Positions 23,301 through 37,232 of a stretch of 64,000 bases of DNA are shown here, in pieces. The first letter of the stretch is position 1. Every line of letters starts with the position of its first letter. Below the pieces are notes generated by a model, which was given only the letters and a program-made list of their open reading frames with translations, ran no database searches and was not told the DNA's origin. The position numbers were made by a program, and so were the translations under genes. This DNA is from Formicarius rufipectus (lineage: Eukaryota; Chordata; Aves; Passeriformes; Formicariidae). The stretch lies in the NCBI GenBank assembly GCA_013399695.1, contig VXAU01006138.1, positions 664,995 to 728,994 of the forward strand, written 5' to 3'.

Positions 23301-26300
23301 TACAAAATACGGTTATTAAAAGAGACTAAAGAAAAATAAAACCAAACTTGCAGAAGAAAAACAACAACATCAAAATAAAGTCAGATGAACAAACAAACCC
23401 CATCCCACAACAAAAACCTCTTTTAACTTACACAGATAGAAATAATGTTTACAAGGGCTACCGCATTTCCCAAATAGCCAAAGTAGGGATGGCCAAAGGC
23501 AAACTGCAGTTTCTGCATAAAATGGGATTGGTACTCTGGACTGGGAGGATGCTGAAAAGAACACAGAGGATTTGCTGAGAATCCACGCAAGAGCATTTTA
23601 ATAATATACCAATTGAAAAACACAATCTCAGATTTAAAACAGAACACAGAAACCAACACTCTCAAGAACAAAACCTTAGGGCCACAGAATTAATTTTGAC
23701 ATTTCAGCTGGAAAATATTTTCAAGCTGTGGCTATTCACAGCAAGAGATCATTTCTGATTATGGCACAATATGAGGTAACAGCACAGAGGGGAGAGAATC
23801 CAACTTCTCTTCAATGCCCCAACCAGGCAAACTAAACACCAATATATTAACTATACACATTCCTTCCCCATTTTCCAACGTTTGATTCAGAAGTCTTGGT
23901 TACATGCACACATAGAAGAGAGTGTTTCTTAACCCTCACAAAGTTTAGTGTTTTGTTTTCCCTTTCTCTCCCTCATGTAAGAAGGCTGCCTATCTTCATC
24001 TGCACATTTAAAGAACCCACATTTTATTCTTCATTCCAGAACTGGGAAAAAGACTTGGAGTACAGTTAAGTGTTACCCTGCAAAGACTAATACAAGTGAA
24101 GATGCATTCCTTTAATACAGGATTCTCACAAGAAATCCCTCATATTTTGTCAAAAATAATCTACCCTGGAGGCATCCATTCATCTACATCACTTCCCAGA
24201 AAGTCTGTGTTATGATTCCTACTCCTAGTTTCCTTGTAATGAGTCTTCCTCCTACACAAATACACACATAGACCTCACCTGTTTCACTTAGCAAAGTCAC
24301 TTGAAAATACTGACAGAATAAACGACCCTGCCTTTTGCACATTTAGCACTATCTGACTGTCCAAAACCAACGCTGCAAAAGCCTCCAAAGCCATATTTTT
24401 CTCCTTATAAAAACAACTCACGAACATAATGAAAATCAACACCATGTGATCACACCCTGTGTTCACACGCTCTAAAGCCTGTTTATACACTTCATAGAGC
24501 AATACTCTCACTTATTTTTGCTCAAGACCGGACAACTTCTGATGCTTTATAAATGGTCAGATACATACTTGTTTAATGGCATCTTTGTCCAGTTCTTCAA
24601 AGAGCTTCTGGAACTGGGCAGCTGATAGTTGGTCACAGGAGCACATTTTGAGTGACTTGACATGGAAGAGAAACATTCAGATCAGCATCTGCAATAGGTG
24701 CATCTGCCAAAACCCTCAGACAAGGTTTCAAAGTCTCGGAATAGATAAGAAACACAAGCTACTCCAAGCTATTAGAGCTGTCAGAACATAGCTTTAACAT
24801 AACACTGCCACGTGGCTGGAGGATTTGTCTCACCTTTTCCATATTTCCCTCTCTGGGATCACTTCAGACAAATTTTTTTTCTCATGTATCAAAGTCGTTA
24901 CTATGTCACAATCCAAGGAATGCTGCAACAGAGAGCAGCTCTAGACCACAATGAGAAATGCTTTGCTTCCACAGAGAAAGTAAAGCCAATGGAAAAAATT
25001 AGGTCCTCGAGGCAAAAAAAGTTTTCATTCCTCTATACCTCTCTACAGGTGAAAACATCCCTCGGCACACCAACCAGAGAAGGAGCAGCTCTAAGGCCTA
25101 AGGACGATTTTTATTCTCAAGACCAAAACATAGACACTGAGCTGGGCCTCTGTTCACACTTTGAGAAAGTTGCATAAAGGATCTGAGTTGAAAGCTACTT
25201 TTCCTGGATCAGTGGCATAATTAAGGATCTTTCAGTTTCCACACCTGTCACATCAGAGGGTTTGACAGTCCCCCACAAAAGGGCTAAGAAAACCCAGTTC
25301 TTACTCTCATGATGGCTTGTTTGCAGCGAGAATCCATTTCAACTTTCTGCAGCACTTGTTGTAAGGCCCCAGTGCTGACACAGGACCTATTTAAAACAAA
25401 ATGGACCCTGACACAGGTAACTGTACAGACGGCAAAAAGAGCTGTTCCACATTCCTGCCTTCTGTTTTTTGAAAAGCAGATAAAATGACAAGTAGAAAAA
25501 AGGAAACAGACTCCATAAGAGTCCTAAATAGCGTGTGATGAGCATCCAGGTACAGAAAAAGTAAATAAGATGAGCCGCAAACTACCATTTTCCAAGAACA
25601 GATCCTCAGTAAATACATTAAGCAAGATGACCAAAAATCTACTCATTCTTTGCTAGACAATCTACTGTTTCAACAGTCTTCACTTACTGTTGGGCAGTAG
25701 CAGGAGTCTCTTTCAGGGAAGAAAGCACTTCAAATGCAGCCCGGATTCCGAGCCGCCTCCTGAAGAGGGAGGACTGGACTGATTTCTGAGCAGTAAAAAG
25801 ACCACAGAGGACACAATTTACTCACAGTTCATGCACTGCTGTGACCTAAGGCCACAGAATATACTGATTCTCTGGCTCTGTGATTAGAGATCTGGACAGG
25901 AGACTGTCCTACACCGCACGCCCTCCAAGAACTTGGTGCACAAGGAGGAAGGAAGTGAGCAAGAAAACAAATCTGAAGTTCCAGTAAACACCAGCTCATG
26001 ATTTATTTTCGATTTTGGACTGCACAGGCATATGGCTGTTCTAGAAACACTGGCAATAGCAAGGCTCACGGACTCACAGCAATTCACACTAGTTTGCAGA
26101 GAAGAGCGAGACAGCTTATCCAACTCTAGCTTATTGCCCAAAAGCACAAATCCAGAGACATAGCTCTTCATCATCCTTTTTTTTTTTTCTTATCCCCCCC
26201 CCCCTCAAAAATAATCACTTCTCCCCTCAGTTACTTTACTGGGAGTCAGATTATGTCATGCTCTGACATAATAAAGAGTAAAACTGAGAAAGACAGGAAG

Positions 26301-29300
26301 CAACAGAGAAGGAGGAAAGGATTACCGAAATCCTCTGTGCACACGTCAGAACAGCCCTCGGCCACAAGATGGCGGGACCATTCCGTCTGCGTAATCCTGC
26401 CCAAGGCTATCCAACAAACCGCTCCTGCTCTCTGGAACCCTACCACAGCAGCTATTATTTCACTTCTCTGGGAACGGGAGAGGGACCCTGTCAGCAACTG
26501 TAGTGGTAGGACAATGGGTACAAACTGAAAGAAGGGAAATTTATGCTCGATATTAGGAAGAAATTCCTCCCTGTGACGGTGGGGAGACACTGGGGTATCC
26601 CAACCTCCTGGTAGTGTTCAAGAACAGACTGGATAACAACCCGGTCTAGTTGAAGGTGTCCCTGTCCATGGCAGGGAGGTGGGACTGGATGGTCTTTAAA
26701 GACAATTCCAACCCCTTAACATTCTGTGATTTGCAACAATGGCGAATTAAACAGTACAACAGGTTTTCTTCACAGAGACCGAGTGACTTGTTCACCTCGT
26801 TCAGTTTTATAATAGGGGTTTTCCCCCCCCCCCCCTTATAACAGACAAAGTTGCAGATCCACCACATACATGTAAGTAGGTAATTTCATCATGGAAGGGG
26901 ATCAAGCCACAACAGCGTCTCAAGGGAAAAGTATTGCCACCAAAGACTATTTAGTATCTTAAAACTGGTTCTACAACCAGAATGGGCCTGCTTGCTTTAA
27001 TGCACAGATGACACTTAATACTTCACAGATTCAAGGTAATGGCAGGACACAGAAACTAGGAAAGTTTGCTCACCAGAAGGTAGCCTCGAAACTGGTTGTA
27101 TATTATTGCTGTAAGCAAGTTCATCAGAAACAAGTTGCCTATCGGAGAAAAAGAAGTAGTGCAAATTGCTCAAATGCATATCTCTTTATCAAAAACGTTT
27201 CAATGCCAACCAAATACGAAATCTGAAAGGCATTAGTTTTCTTGTGTTTGTTTTTATGTACTGTAACGTATGCATTTCCCTGTAACGTTACCAAAAACTC
27301 CAAGTCATAAGTACTTCGAATAAAAATTATCTTACAGACACTACACAATAACTGGAAGAAGCACAAAAAAGGAAAAATTTATGGATACATTTTCCTAGAA
27401 ACATAAAACACTGTACCACGAGCGTCCATGTTAATATGAATTGACATTACTGAAGACAGGAGGTAACTTACCTAGTACCGTGAAGAGGATGAAGAAGATT
27501 GAATATGCTCGATTCTTAGAATATGCAGGAATCATCACTGTCAGATTTAACAAAAAAGAAAATAATATTTTAATGCTTAAGATATGCAGTGGAGACCTCG
27601 ATCAAATGCTGACAATTGGTAAAAGCTCTTTTACAGCTGCACTTTAGAGTGGCAATACATAATCACACCAAAGAATGGGAACAATCAAGTTACTCAAAGT
27701 ATCAAAATCCCTTACACCGTCTTCCTCTGGCTGCACTAAGAACTGTCAGATGAAAGAATGATTACAGCAGTTGGAAGACCATCTTAACTCTACTGTTCTT
27801 CAAAAGGAGAGAAAGGGTTGTTTGGGAGATTGCGCTCACCATCAGGATTATTTGCAGTAGTCAGCAGGACCAGCAGGGATGTCAGCGAATCCGGCAGATT
27901 CCGGAAATACACCACCCACTCCTTGTCCTGCTGGTTATCCTGGCCAAAGAGATGTTCATTGTTCAGAGAAATACTTGAGCATCACTAAGACTGTCTTACC
28001 ACGGAAGGGCAAAAGAACTAAAGCCAGCCAATAACCACTTGCTCACACACATAACCGTATCTGCCTTATGAAAAAAGCACAAGCCAAGCATAAAAATTAA
28101 GATAATGTGTAGGAATAGAAAGCAATCACTTCACTTCTAAAAAACTTAAACCCAAGGAATAACAGGAAGTTCAATACAGGAGTTATATCTAGTCAGCACC
28201 TCAGCCCCAATCATGTCACAAACTGACAGTACAGCAATCTGAAATGACTCTTGGCCAACATAAAAAGCATCACCTCTTAGCCTGCAAGAGATTATACTGC
28301 AGAGAAAAGGACTCTTAAATATGATTTGTTTTTTAAAATGAAGCTTCCACAAAATAATAATACGGTCTCCACTTGTATTATAAAAACTGCATGTAGCAGA
28401 AGCTGCTTTCACTGTTATTCCAGCTACAACACGCTGCGCCTCGGCTCAGATGGAAGGCTAATTAGCCTGAGCTGAACAGGTCAGGACTACACTCCAGGAC
28501 TTGTCACAAGTATAATACATTTTGGGGACAATATTAAGATAGATGTTGTCTGTAGTGATGATCAGATACAAACCAGCTTCCTCAGTGATCAAGAGCTGCC
28601 TCAATAACCACAGAAGACCCTGCCTATACATCATGAGCACCTCTCAAACACCTGCAGCTTTACCAGCACACCCACCGAGTGTCTTTCACTTCCCCTGTGA
28701 CTTCTAAATACAAAATATCCTCTCAAATATTTTTTGGCACAAAATACCACCACTTGAAACAAATGTTTTCTCCTTCCTCTTGCTATCCCCCTAGACAGTA
28801 GCTCATGCACAGTACAGGAATTGCTAGGCAAGTAGAAAACCGGCAACAGTTTTACTTGAAAAAAATTTAAGATGTAAAATGCTATGTACGAATGAAGGCA
28901 TCACATAGAGCTCAAATATCCTGGGGAAAGAAAATGTAAAAAAAAAAAAAATATCTCTGCTACAGCACCCGAAGAATTATGTGCAAATACTTTGGCAACT
29001 AAAGTCATCGAAGCTATCTTATGGCTCAGTGGGAACATCAGATGATCAGCTAAAGCTCAGGCAGTGTCAGAATCTTCACCAAAAACACACTGGAAGGCTG
29101 ATCTGGCGTCATCCACACTTTTTTTTTCCCCCCTCCAAGGTCAAGCAGAGACAGATAAAAAGAGATGCAAACAACACAAATATGAATCATGCAGCCTTTG
29201 AATCTGGAGCAAACACAGGCCAATGTACCTCTAGAGGACATAGCCAAGACAATGCAAAAGTGTCGAGGCATGAATTTCATTAATGTGTTTTTCGAACTTG

Positions 29301-32300
29301 GCTTTCAGTAATTTGCATTGTCAGATAAAATTAGCTTGCACTGATGACAGAGTAGCACATCAAAATTGGAAAAAGTCTGTTAATTTGTTCTTTTTCATTT
29401 AAGTGTACACAAAATTGACTGGGTTAAGTGTAGAAATTAATTCCCATCTGCCGGGAGAGCTCACAAGTGAAATTAGATGTGACATACAGAGGTAATACAA
29501 TGATCCAGAATGCAAACAAAGCAGGAAAACAGAGCCGTGCTTCTGATTGCACAAACTCCATAAACTGGGAATTCAGGGAATTTGCTGACCGTAAGGAAGA
29601 CTAGAGGCAGGCTCAAGGGCAAACTGCAGTAGGAATGAAGGTGCAAAACTGAGATTAAGGAGAGGACTAGAACTACTGGGAGAAGTAAGCAAGAAATGTC
29701 TGTGCTCACAGTAATATATTTATGAAAGGCCTTAAAAAGTATGGACAAAAAAAAGAGCCCAAAATATCTGAGCACGATACATTAAGATACAGCAAGTTTA
29801 GGAGAGAAGGAACATACCAAGAGCACTAGAACACAAAGGTTTTTTAACCACAAAATTTCAAATATGCTTTTCAGAAGCAGGAAGAGAAAAGTGAGGGGAA
29901 AACCCAACGAGACCAGAAGCCAAAACACCAAACTAATGCAGGCAAAACCCTACCCCGGCATGGTCAGGGATACCAGTACTGGAAGGTCGAAAACATGGAG
30001 TTTTGAAAAGTCAGCAAAAAGCTAGATAAGGAAGAGGAAAAAAGATTTTAAAAAATGGTAATATAAACAAAAAATTACAGGAGCTTTGGACACAGAACAA
30101 CACAGAGGGTTTCAACAAAAGCAGAGAAAGCAACTCAAAGGATCAAAGTGGATAAATGCATAAGGAAATCTCGTGGGTACACGAATACTGCGCACATACT
30201 ACATCTCTCCAAATGGACTTCAAACTCATCTCATTAAGTCTGACAAGGTAACGTGACCTTTTCAGGGGAAACAAGTTTCACTAGTTTGATTAGAAAACCA
30301 GATATAAAGCATCTGAGCAAGTAAAGAAAAAAGCCCCTGAGACCTATCAAAGCAGAAATATAAGAGATTACCTTTGTTCGAGCAAACAGCAGCATGGCAA
30401 ACATGGTAAAGAGAGACAGATGAACAGCCAGCAGCAGAACAACACTGTTGGAAAAAAATTATATCCTACGTATTAGTAGCAACTTTATATCTTTTGCTAA
30501 AAATGCAAAAAGATGCCATATAAAGAAAACCAGAGGTGTTTTTAAGACATTATATGGAAATAGCAAAATGTGATCTAACTTTTGACCACAAATAAAAATC
30601 ACACCTGTTGAGGACTCCTCAGCACAAGCTCAGACTTTTGTGAGGTCAGTGAGACTCAAACTTTTTTTAATGTCAGGACCATGTTTATACCCTGCAGTGA
30701 AAATACAACACCTTGGCTTGCATACACCTTTGATCCTCCTGTGACTCGGTGGTTAAAAAAATAACAGGCAAGGGCAGTGAGCTCCACGAGCTCTACACAT
30801 ACATGACCAGGGTCCCAGGAAGAGACCTCTGACAAAAAGCATCACGGTGTCTGGTTAAGATTTCACCAGTGGGGTTTCTAGCTTAACACTTTTTATGAGA
30901 GTAAAATGGAATAAACGTATTGCTAAAACCACTTAGAAAAGAAAAAAAGCTGAAACTTAACACCTGAAGATGTAAAGAAAGAGTTGTCTTCTTGTGTGGC
31001 ACTCACGCCTGGAAGACAAGTAGTCTACCCATATTCACCTGAGAGAAACAAGGCAGAGACGATGCCTCAGTCCTTCCTGTGCAAAAGGGCTTACGAAAGC
31101 AGAATTTAACCCCCGACTCAACCAGCATCAAAAACCTGTATGTCACATACAGAGTCACATCATGTGCATGCTACAGATATCTTACAGACTATCAAAAACC
31201 TAATGCTATCTCCATCCACTGCTACCTGATGCACCAAGAACTGAGAAGGAAGCCACACTCCAGAACATGAAGGGTAACTCCCTGCTTGCTGTGTAAAGAT
31301 GTTTTCTATGCCATTACCTACCTTGCCATTTCAGGCAATGTGCTGTTAATACTTTTTAATGTTTTCTTCATCATAGAAGAATTCTGAAGGAGGAAGAATG
31401 GACGAAGAATTCTTCTTATTCTCAAACTCTGCAAAAACCAACATGAGACACTGAGTTCCCCAAGACTGATGGCACAAACACTTCTAACGCAAGCTTGTCA
31501 AAAAGCACCTTTTGCCATAACAACGAAGTCAACGGGGTAAGAAGAAAAGGCTGCGCTCACACGGTACCTCTGCCCCACTGAGCTCACAAAACAGGCAAAA
31601 GAGGTTTAATACTTCAGGTGGCTCATTCAAATCAAGAGAGATCTCTTTAAAAACACATTGACATTTCAACAGCCTCATCAGCCCACTAATTAGAAACAAC
31701 CTAACTTTACTGCTCAGTAGACACAACAAGCGGGCAAGACATGACATTTCTGCATTTCCTGCCAAGGTCTTTCTCAAGAAAGGAATTAATAACAAGTTAC
31801 TTCCTGTAAAAATACATGCTACAACTAAGTGCTTGATTTCAATTTTCAGACTTTTTTTCAGTAATTAAAGGGCCTGCTTATTACTCAGCAATTTCCATCT
31901 CTGACAGGACTCAAACTGTAATTGCTTTTTTTCCCCTCACAACACTACAGCAAGTAATCTGTTTGTTTCTTGCATTCAGGACACTTGCCTCCCTTCAAGT
32001 TATTTCTGTGACTTATCAGCTATTTCAGATGTTTAAACATCTTGCTTTTCTGGGTCTCACTTTACAGCAAAAAGAGGAAAAAAAAAAAAATCATTTTCTT
32101 CATTGCTATTCTCTTGTTCACACATCCCAGCAGTTCAACTGTTCCTTCTGCCACTGCTTTGTGTAGGAGGCTCCCATTCAAACTCCTCACAGCTCCTAAA
32201 GGTTTTACAACCCCTTCTTTCCAAGGCACACTCCCCACGTTGCAAGCCCAGTCTTTCTCGTAGACCATTAACTTCTTTCAGCTGCACTGTATTTATTCAG

Positions 32301-33397
32301 CTTGATTACAAAAAAAGACACACTCGATTTTCCCCTCAGTTAGATGCTTATAAACTCAAATAACACTTTTTTTCCACCATTTTAAGTCATCCCTCTGATA
32401 CTCCATCACATGCAGAAAGCAGTTCTTACCTCTGTGCAGAAAAAACTCAGCGAGACAATCCAATCAGTAAGGGAGATGATCAATGTCAGTATATAAGCCA
32501 TTAGCCATTTGTTTTTCCAAAATTCTTTCCATCCAATTAAGTAACTCTGGACCAGAAAACCAAAAAAGCAGGGAAAACAGTACTCAAATTCCAATACCCT
32601 AATACTGGAATATATAGTATATATTCCAATATATATTATATATATGTACACCTTACTGTATACTAGTTATTTTCCAGGTATTTGTTGTTTTATAACAGTG
32701 CTCATAAATAGTTTCCCAAACAAAAATACTTAGTTAAGAAATCTCTTTCTACAAGAACTAAAGGCAAGAAAAATGTCCCTTTAAAAAATAAACAGGACTA
32801 TTTTTCAGAAGCAAGTACCCAAAGAAAAGTCAGATTCTGACTCTATTTCTTTTGCATAAATGAACTGGCATATATTTTGTTACTGTATACCCCAGTTTTT
32901 ATATAATACAAGCACCTAAGCCAAAACACTAATATTCTTATCAAAATTTATTTCACTTATTCCAGAAAATTAATTAAAAAGGGAATATATTTTTAAATGC
33001 AGCAAACCAGCACTTTCTAATTTCTCCTGAAATAAGGCCCTACTAAAGCACTGCAAGTGTCCTCTTTCAAATCCCAGGATCTGAATAACAATAAGACATT
33101 TCCTAAGGGACAAAACAGATGAAACGCCCCCTGAGCTGCCCAAGACACCAACTAGCTCATCCAATAGCAGAAGAGGAGGGTGCTCACCTTGCCAGAGACA
33201 TCGACCGTGAACACGAGGAAGCAGAGCAGCTCCAGGCCCTCCGTCAGCCCGCAGGGGGGACTCCACGCCGGAGGGCGGTACCGCACGTCCGACGTCACCG
33301 TGAGCGAAGAGGGCTCTTCGATGAAAGCCAAAGCCAAGATTACTGTAATGGTTAAACTCAAAATCCTGTGTGGAGAGAGATGAAATGTAAACAAAAA

Positions 33398-33447
<50 letters not shown>

Positions 33448-36400
33448 ACCAAAAAAACCACCAAGAATAAAGGAAAAAACAAAACACAAAGGCCAAAAAG
33501 CTCACACTCTCCACCCCAAAACCCTCATAAAACACCCACAAAATGAACACAAAAATAGGAACACAAAATGCTCGCAGTAAAGCCGTTTTCTCAGAAGTAA
33601 ACCAAACTTTATAGTACCATATTTAACACAAATGGGTTGGACCAGAAAGCAGCACTTGACTAGCATGCCGTTGCCTGCATTAATGATGTAACTTCTGACC
33701 ACCAAATAGCCCCAGGTGGTGTTCTCTTGAAGCTAACAGCAGTAAACAATCTTGCTGTTATTTCACATGGTTAGAAGTGGACACTTGGCAAACTCTTAAC
33801 ACACGGTGCTGTAAATCATGCTCATAGTCCATTCATGGAACAGTCCTATGGCTATTCCAGAGAGCCACCTACGTGATCACACTTTCATAGGACTTGCTGC
33901 TTTCCACTTCTAATCATGTTCACATCCCTTTGCTTCCTACAATAGGTTCTTATAAGAATAAAAGCACAGTCATTTAATTATTCAACCAAAAAGAAAGACT
34001 AAGAACATTGTTTAGAAATACTTACTCATAAACAAAAGAATAACCAAGTTCTTACCACTGGCAAGTCCTTGAATAGTACCATCGATAAAGCCACAGGGAT
34101 TTGGAGTCCACACGGTGATTTATGGATCGATACTGCAGGCAGGAAGCAAAAAAACCCATTATATTCAGTCTGTCCCAAGGACAAAAATCAAGTTAACAAA
34201 GTAAACCAAATTCATACACATTAATAATTATTAAATTATCAGTCACCTATGACCATAGATGTAGTCTACATGTGTGAAAAGGGAAAGATTTTAAAGAAGT
34301 TCCCTGATGTCAAGACCACAGACTTGGTCAGATAATCAAATTGTATGGCAGGCACCTGAGGAAAGCAATGTCATCCTTACAAGTAACAGCATCTGTAACT
34401 GTTCAGTGACTATTTTATTCATTTAATTCACCTTTCTAGCACTGATTCCACTCATGGACCTTCTTTTGTCTTTCTCTTCCAACAAGCCATAAGTTGCAAA
34501 CAAGCTAATCCTGAACACAGGAGACCTTAGCCTATGTCTTTGAAAAAGCCACGCTTTAGGGTCGAGGCAGCCACTGCAATTCTTCAGCACAGACCTGCTT
34601 TTGCCAAAATGTACTTAGTCCCCTCTCTGCAGTGGCTGCTGTTACTCCACCACCACTGAGAAACATCCCCTTCCAGAAAGGGGGGCACAGCTCAAATACG
34701 GTATCCCCAGATATCTCCCAACCAAATGCTGACTGCAGTAAGAGCTCAGGAACTGTCCTCCACCATTCCCACTGCCTGCAGCTACTCACTGGGAGACAAC
34801 AGGATCTAGGAACTTAGAGTAAAGGTGGGGCACAAGAAGGGAATTAAGACTTGCAAAGGCATTGAGTTCAGCTGAAGCAAAGAGACTTCTCACGTGAAGT
34901 TAGCCTTAAACTCTTAAGCTTCTACCGTCTCTTAAGCTGCACAAGTAGTCACACTGAGAAGCAAATTACACAGGGTTTGCTCGACAGCTTCTCTAATCAC
35001 TCAAAAAAACCCACAAACTAACTCAGACAAACACGACAACCACCAAGAAAACCTCTCCACAAACCAGCATCTCTTTTGAAAACCTTAAAGAGATTATTTC
35101 ATTATGAGGAAATATATGTTTCTCCTAGGCAGCAGCTCACAGATAATTGCATACCATGGGAATTTGGAATGCTCATTTTGCTTTGCAAATCAAGGTGATG
35201 TTATACAAAGGTTGCCTGAACACAGGAAAACTTAAAAACTGACACAGTGAGACAGATAGCCAGCACGGGAAGGATAATAGCTAATAAAGAAGTTACATTT
35301 ACCTGTATTGCATCCTCAATAAATACTACAGCTTGGTTTATATAGTTGTCATTCTCAGCTTCACTACCTATGAAGTTAAAAAGAAAAAAGAATCATTTGC
35401 TGTGTTTTGGATAAAACCTGCAGCTTCTTTATTACTTAGTAGAAGCTCCATAACCATGGTTCCCATGAAAAAAGGCACTGTATGCACACACAAAATAAAG
35501 AAGAGAGAGCTCCTGGCACATCTGCTTCATCATCACCATCGTGCATTCTGTTAAACAATAATAACAAACACATCATACATCCTTTTGTATTTTGTGAAAA
35601 GGTTCTCTGACATTGAGCTTAATTAGGTCTATTACAATAGTAGTTAAACATCACAAGACTACACAGAGACAAGTCCTAACACGGAACATAGTGGATATTC
35701 AGTGAAATTATTATTTGACAAAGTGTACAGTCAAGTGAAGTTGGAAAAAACAGGCACTAATAGTCTAGTCATTTCTACTTTTGTTTAATAAAAGCACTGC
35801 AGTTTTAATTGATCTTGTTCTTTTCAAAACCAACAGGAATCTCCAGTCAGGTGAGAACCAAATTATTTTTTTAATTTGTCCCGAGTGTGCCTATTACCAT
35901 ACCAAGCAGATCGAAGTTCCAAATACAGCAAGGGGTGAAAGTACAGAAAATGCAATGAAACATCACTAGTTACTTATGCCACTTTTCAAAACCCATTACC
36001 AAGAAGTCCATATGAAGGTGTTGACATAAAAAATTTAGGGTAGCCACTTGTATCCACTTGAACCAGGGACCTTTGAGGAACTCGCGTGGCAATTAAGCCA
36101 ACAAGAAAAACAAAGGCAGTTCAGGTCAAAATGAGAAAGGAAAAAAATAAAAAGTTGAAAGGGGCTAAAGATACAAAGAATACGTGCTAGTGTAACTTTC
36201 CAACAGAGGAGAAGAGCCCCAAGGAGCACTTCACACCATGTCGTTCGAGACAGCAATCACAACCCGGGATACAACAGGAAGGAGTCTCTTCCAGTGCTAC
36301 CATAACGCTCTGCAGACACCAGGCAATGCCACGAACACCACTGATCCGAGTCCCAGACAACTTTGTGTTCCACATAATGCAGTGGCATCAATTTTCTAAA

Positions 36401-37232
36401 AGACTGCCAACAGTTTTTAAATGTCATGCTTTATCTGAGCATCAGCAACAACACAGATCCTGACACAACCCACGGCACAAGACTGAGCATAAACAGAAGA
36501 CAAGCCGGGCTCATGCAGTAGTGACATCATCTTTTTCGTGACAGCTCACACTAGACATAAAAATAAAGCTACTTAAAGGAACAGTATTAGTTAAAAGGGT
36601 AGCAAGGACAACAAAAGCTTTAGGCTCTCGCAGCGCACAGCGCGCCTAGTGTTGACGCCAGGGATTTTAGAAGGGCAAAATCTGAGCAACTGTTCATAGC
36701 GTAAAAACAGAACAAGGGAATAAGTACAAAGTGTTTACTTTAGCCATCTTTCCATGCATTTTTCCCATGGATATTCAACTTATCCTTGCAACTCTTAGTC
36801 ACAGCAGGTGACACTTAGTCAGAAGCGATGATGAGCCCCGCCCGGTTCGGGCACACGGACCAGCCGCAGCCCGCGCCGCACTCCCGACACCGCACACACA
36901 CGGCAAAAAGCGCCAGGGTTCGCTCGGGGAACGGGACACCCTGAAAATAAGGAACCTGCGGTCTCCAAAGGAGACTGTCCTGGGGAATAGGGCAGACTGC
37001 CGACTTCGAGAACTTGCCAGCACTTCAGAGAAAAATGGACTTGCATAAGATAACACCGACGCCCGGGGCTGCGGAGCGCACGGCTCGCCCCTGAGCCCCT
37101 CAGGAGCCCGGGAGGCTCCCTGCCCTGCTCCCTCAGCACTCCCCGGCACTCCCCAAACTCACCGCGCTCGGCCCAGCCCGCCCGGCGGCGCCGCGGGGGC
37201 AGCAGCGGCTCGGCCTCCCCGCCGGCCTCCAT
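14376..37232 (-). CDS. TPCN2: Two-pore channel 2, lysosomal Na+/Ca2+ channel (25 coding exons, 736 aa)
   Basis: TPC2 is a dimeric channel of endolysosomes and melanosomes, opened by PI(3,5)P2 or, through accessory proteins, by NAADP. Coding exons in order: 37163-37232, 35303-35367, 34056-34132, 33188-33365, 32430-32546, 31322-31428, 30372-30444, 27840-27939, 27472-27537, 27074-27138, 25688-25785, 25305-25386, 24569-24655, 23432-23551, 23054-23113, 22841-22969, 22136-22185, 20697-20796, 19662-19733, 18202-18275, 17738-17828, 17536-17618, 16655-16736, 15181-15266, 14376-14454. All junctions are in phase and the total is 2211 bases; human TPC2 is 752 residues. Seen features: a lysosomal dileucine signal near the start (EAEPLL, 6-11); lysines K190, K191 and K194 in MMKKTLK at the lipid-binding S4-S5 linker; pore filter I TAN at 257-259; pore filter II VNN at 639-641; and IVFRFLR at 536-542, where the isoleucine associated with voltage insensitivity in human TPC2 is kept. 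The C-terminus is HPHLQLCR. The start was chosen by position of the dileucine motif; an upstream in-frame ATG exists (see findings). Introns hold no other gene that I can support. Confidence 0.97.
16097..16119. repeat. Poly-A tract in TPCN2 intron
   Basis: A run of about 20 A on the plus strand (T on the gene strand) inside the intron between coding exons 23 and 24. Simple sequence with no visible function. Confidence 0.7.
26495..26732 (+). mobile_element. CR1 LINE 3'-end fragment in TPCN2 intron 10
   Basis: The sequence GATATTAGGAAGAAATTCCTCCC, followed by TGTCCCTGTCCATGGCAGGGAGG and GGACTGGATGGTCTTTAAAGA, is the forward CR1 3' tail, ending near ATTCTGTGATTT. About 240 bases are recognisable. 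It is antisense to TPCN2 and lies between exons 10 and 11. Confidence 0.9.
32606..32628. repeat. Perfect AT-rich palindrome
   Basis: Eleven-base arms, TGGAATATATA and its exact reverse complement, around a single central G. It lies in the TPCN2 intron just upstream (on the gene strand) of exon 5 and is followed by a TA-rich stretch to about 32646. Confidence 0.85.
33399..33446. repeat. 48-base homopolymer A tract next to TPCN2 exon 4
   Basis: An uninterrupted run of 48 A on the plus strand, so 48 T on the TPCN2 strand. It starts about 33 bases upstream of the exon 4 acceptor. Such a run is expected to vary in length between individuals and to be prone to sequencing error. Confidence 0.9.

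Noticed and set aside
30995..31030. Possible extra TPCN2 exon with a GTGAGT donor
   Set aside because: Exons 6 and 7 already join in phase as in human TPC2, and including this segment would break the frame.
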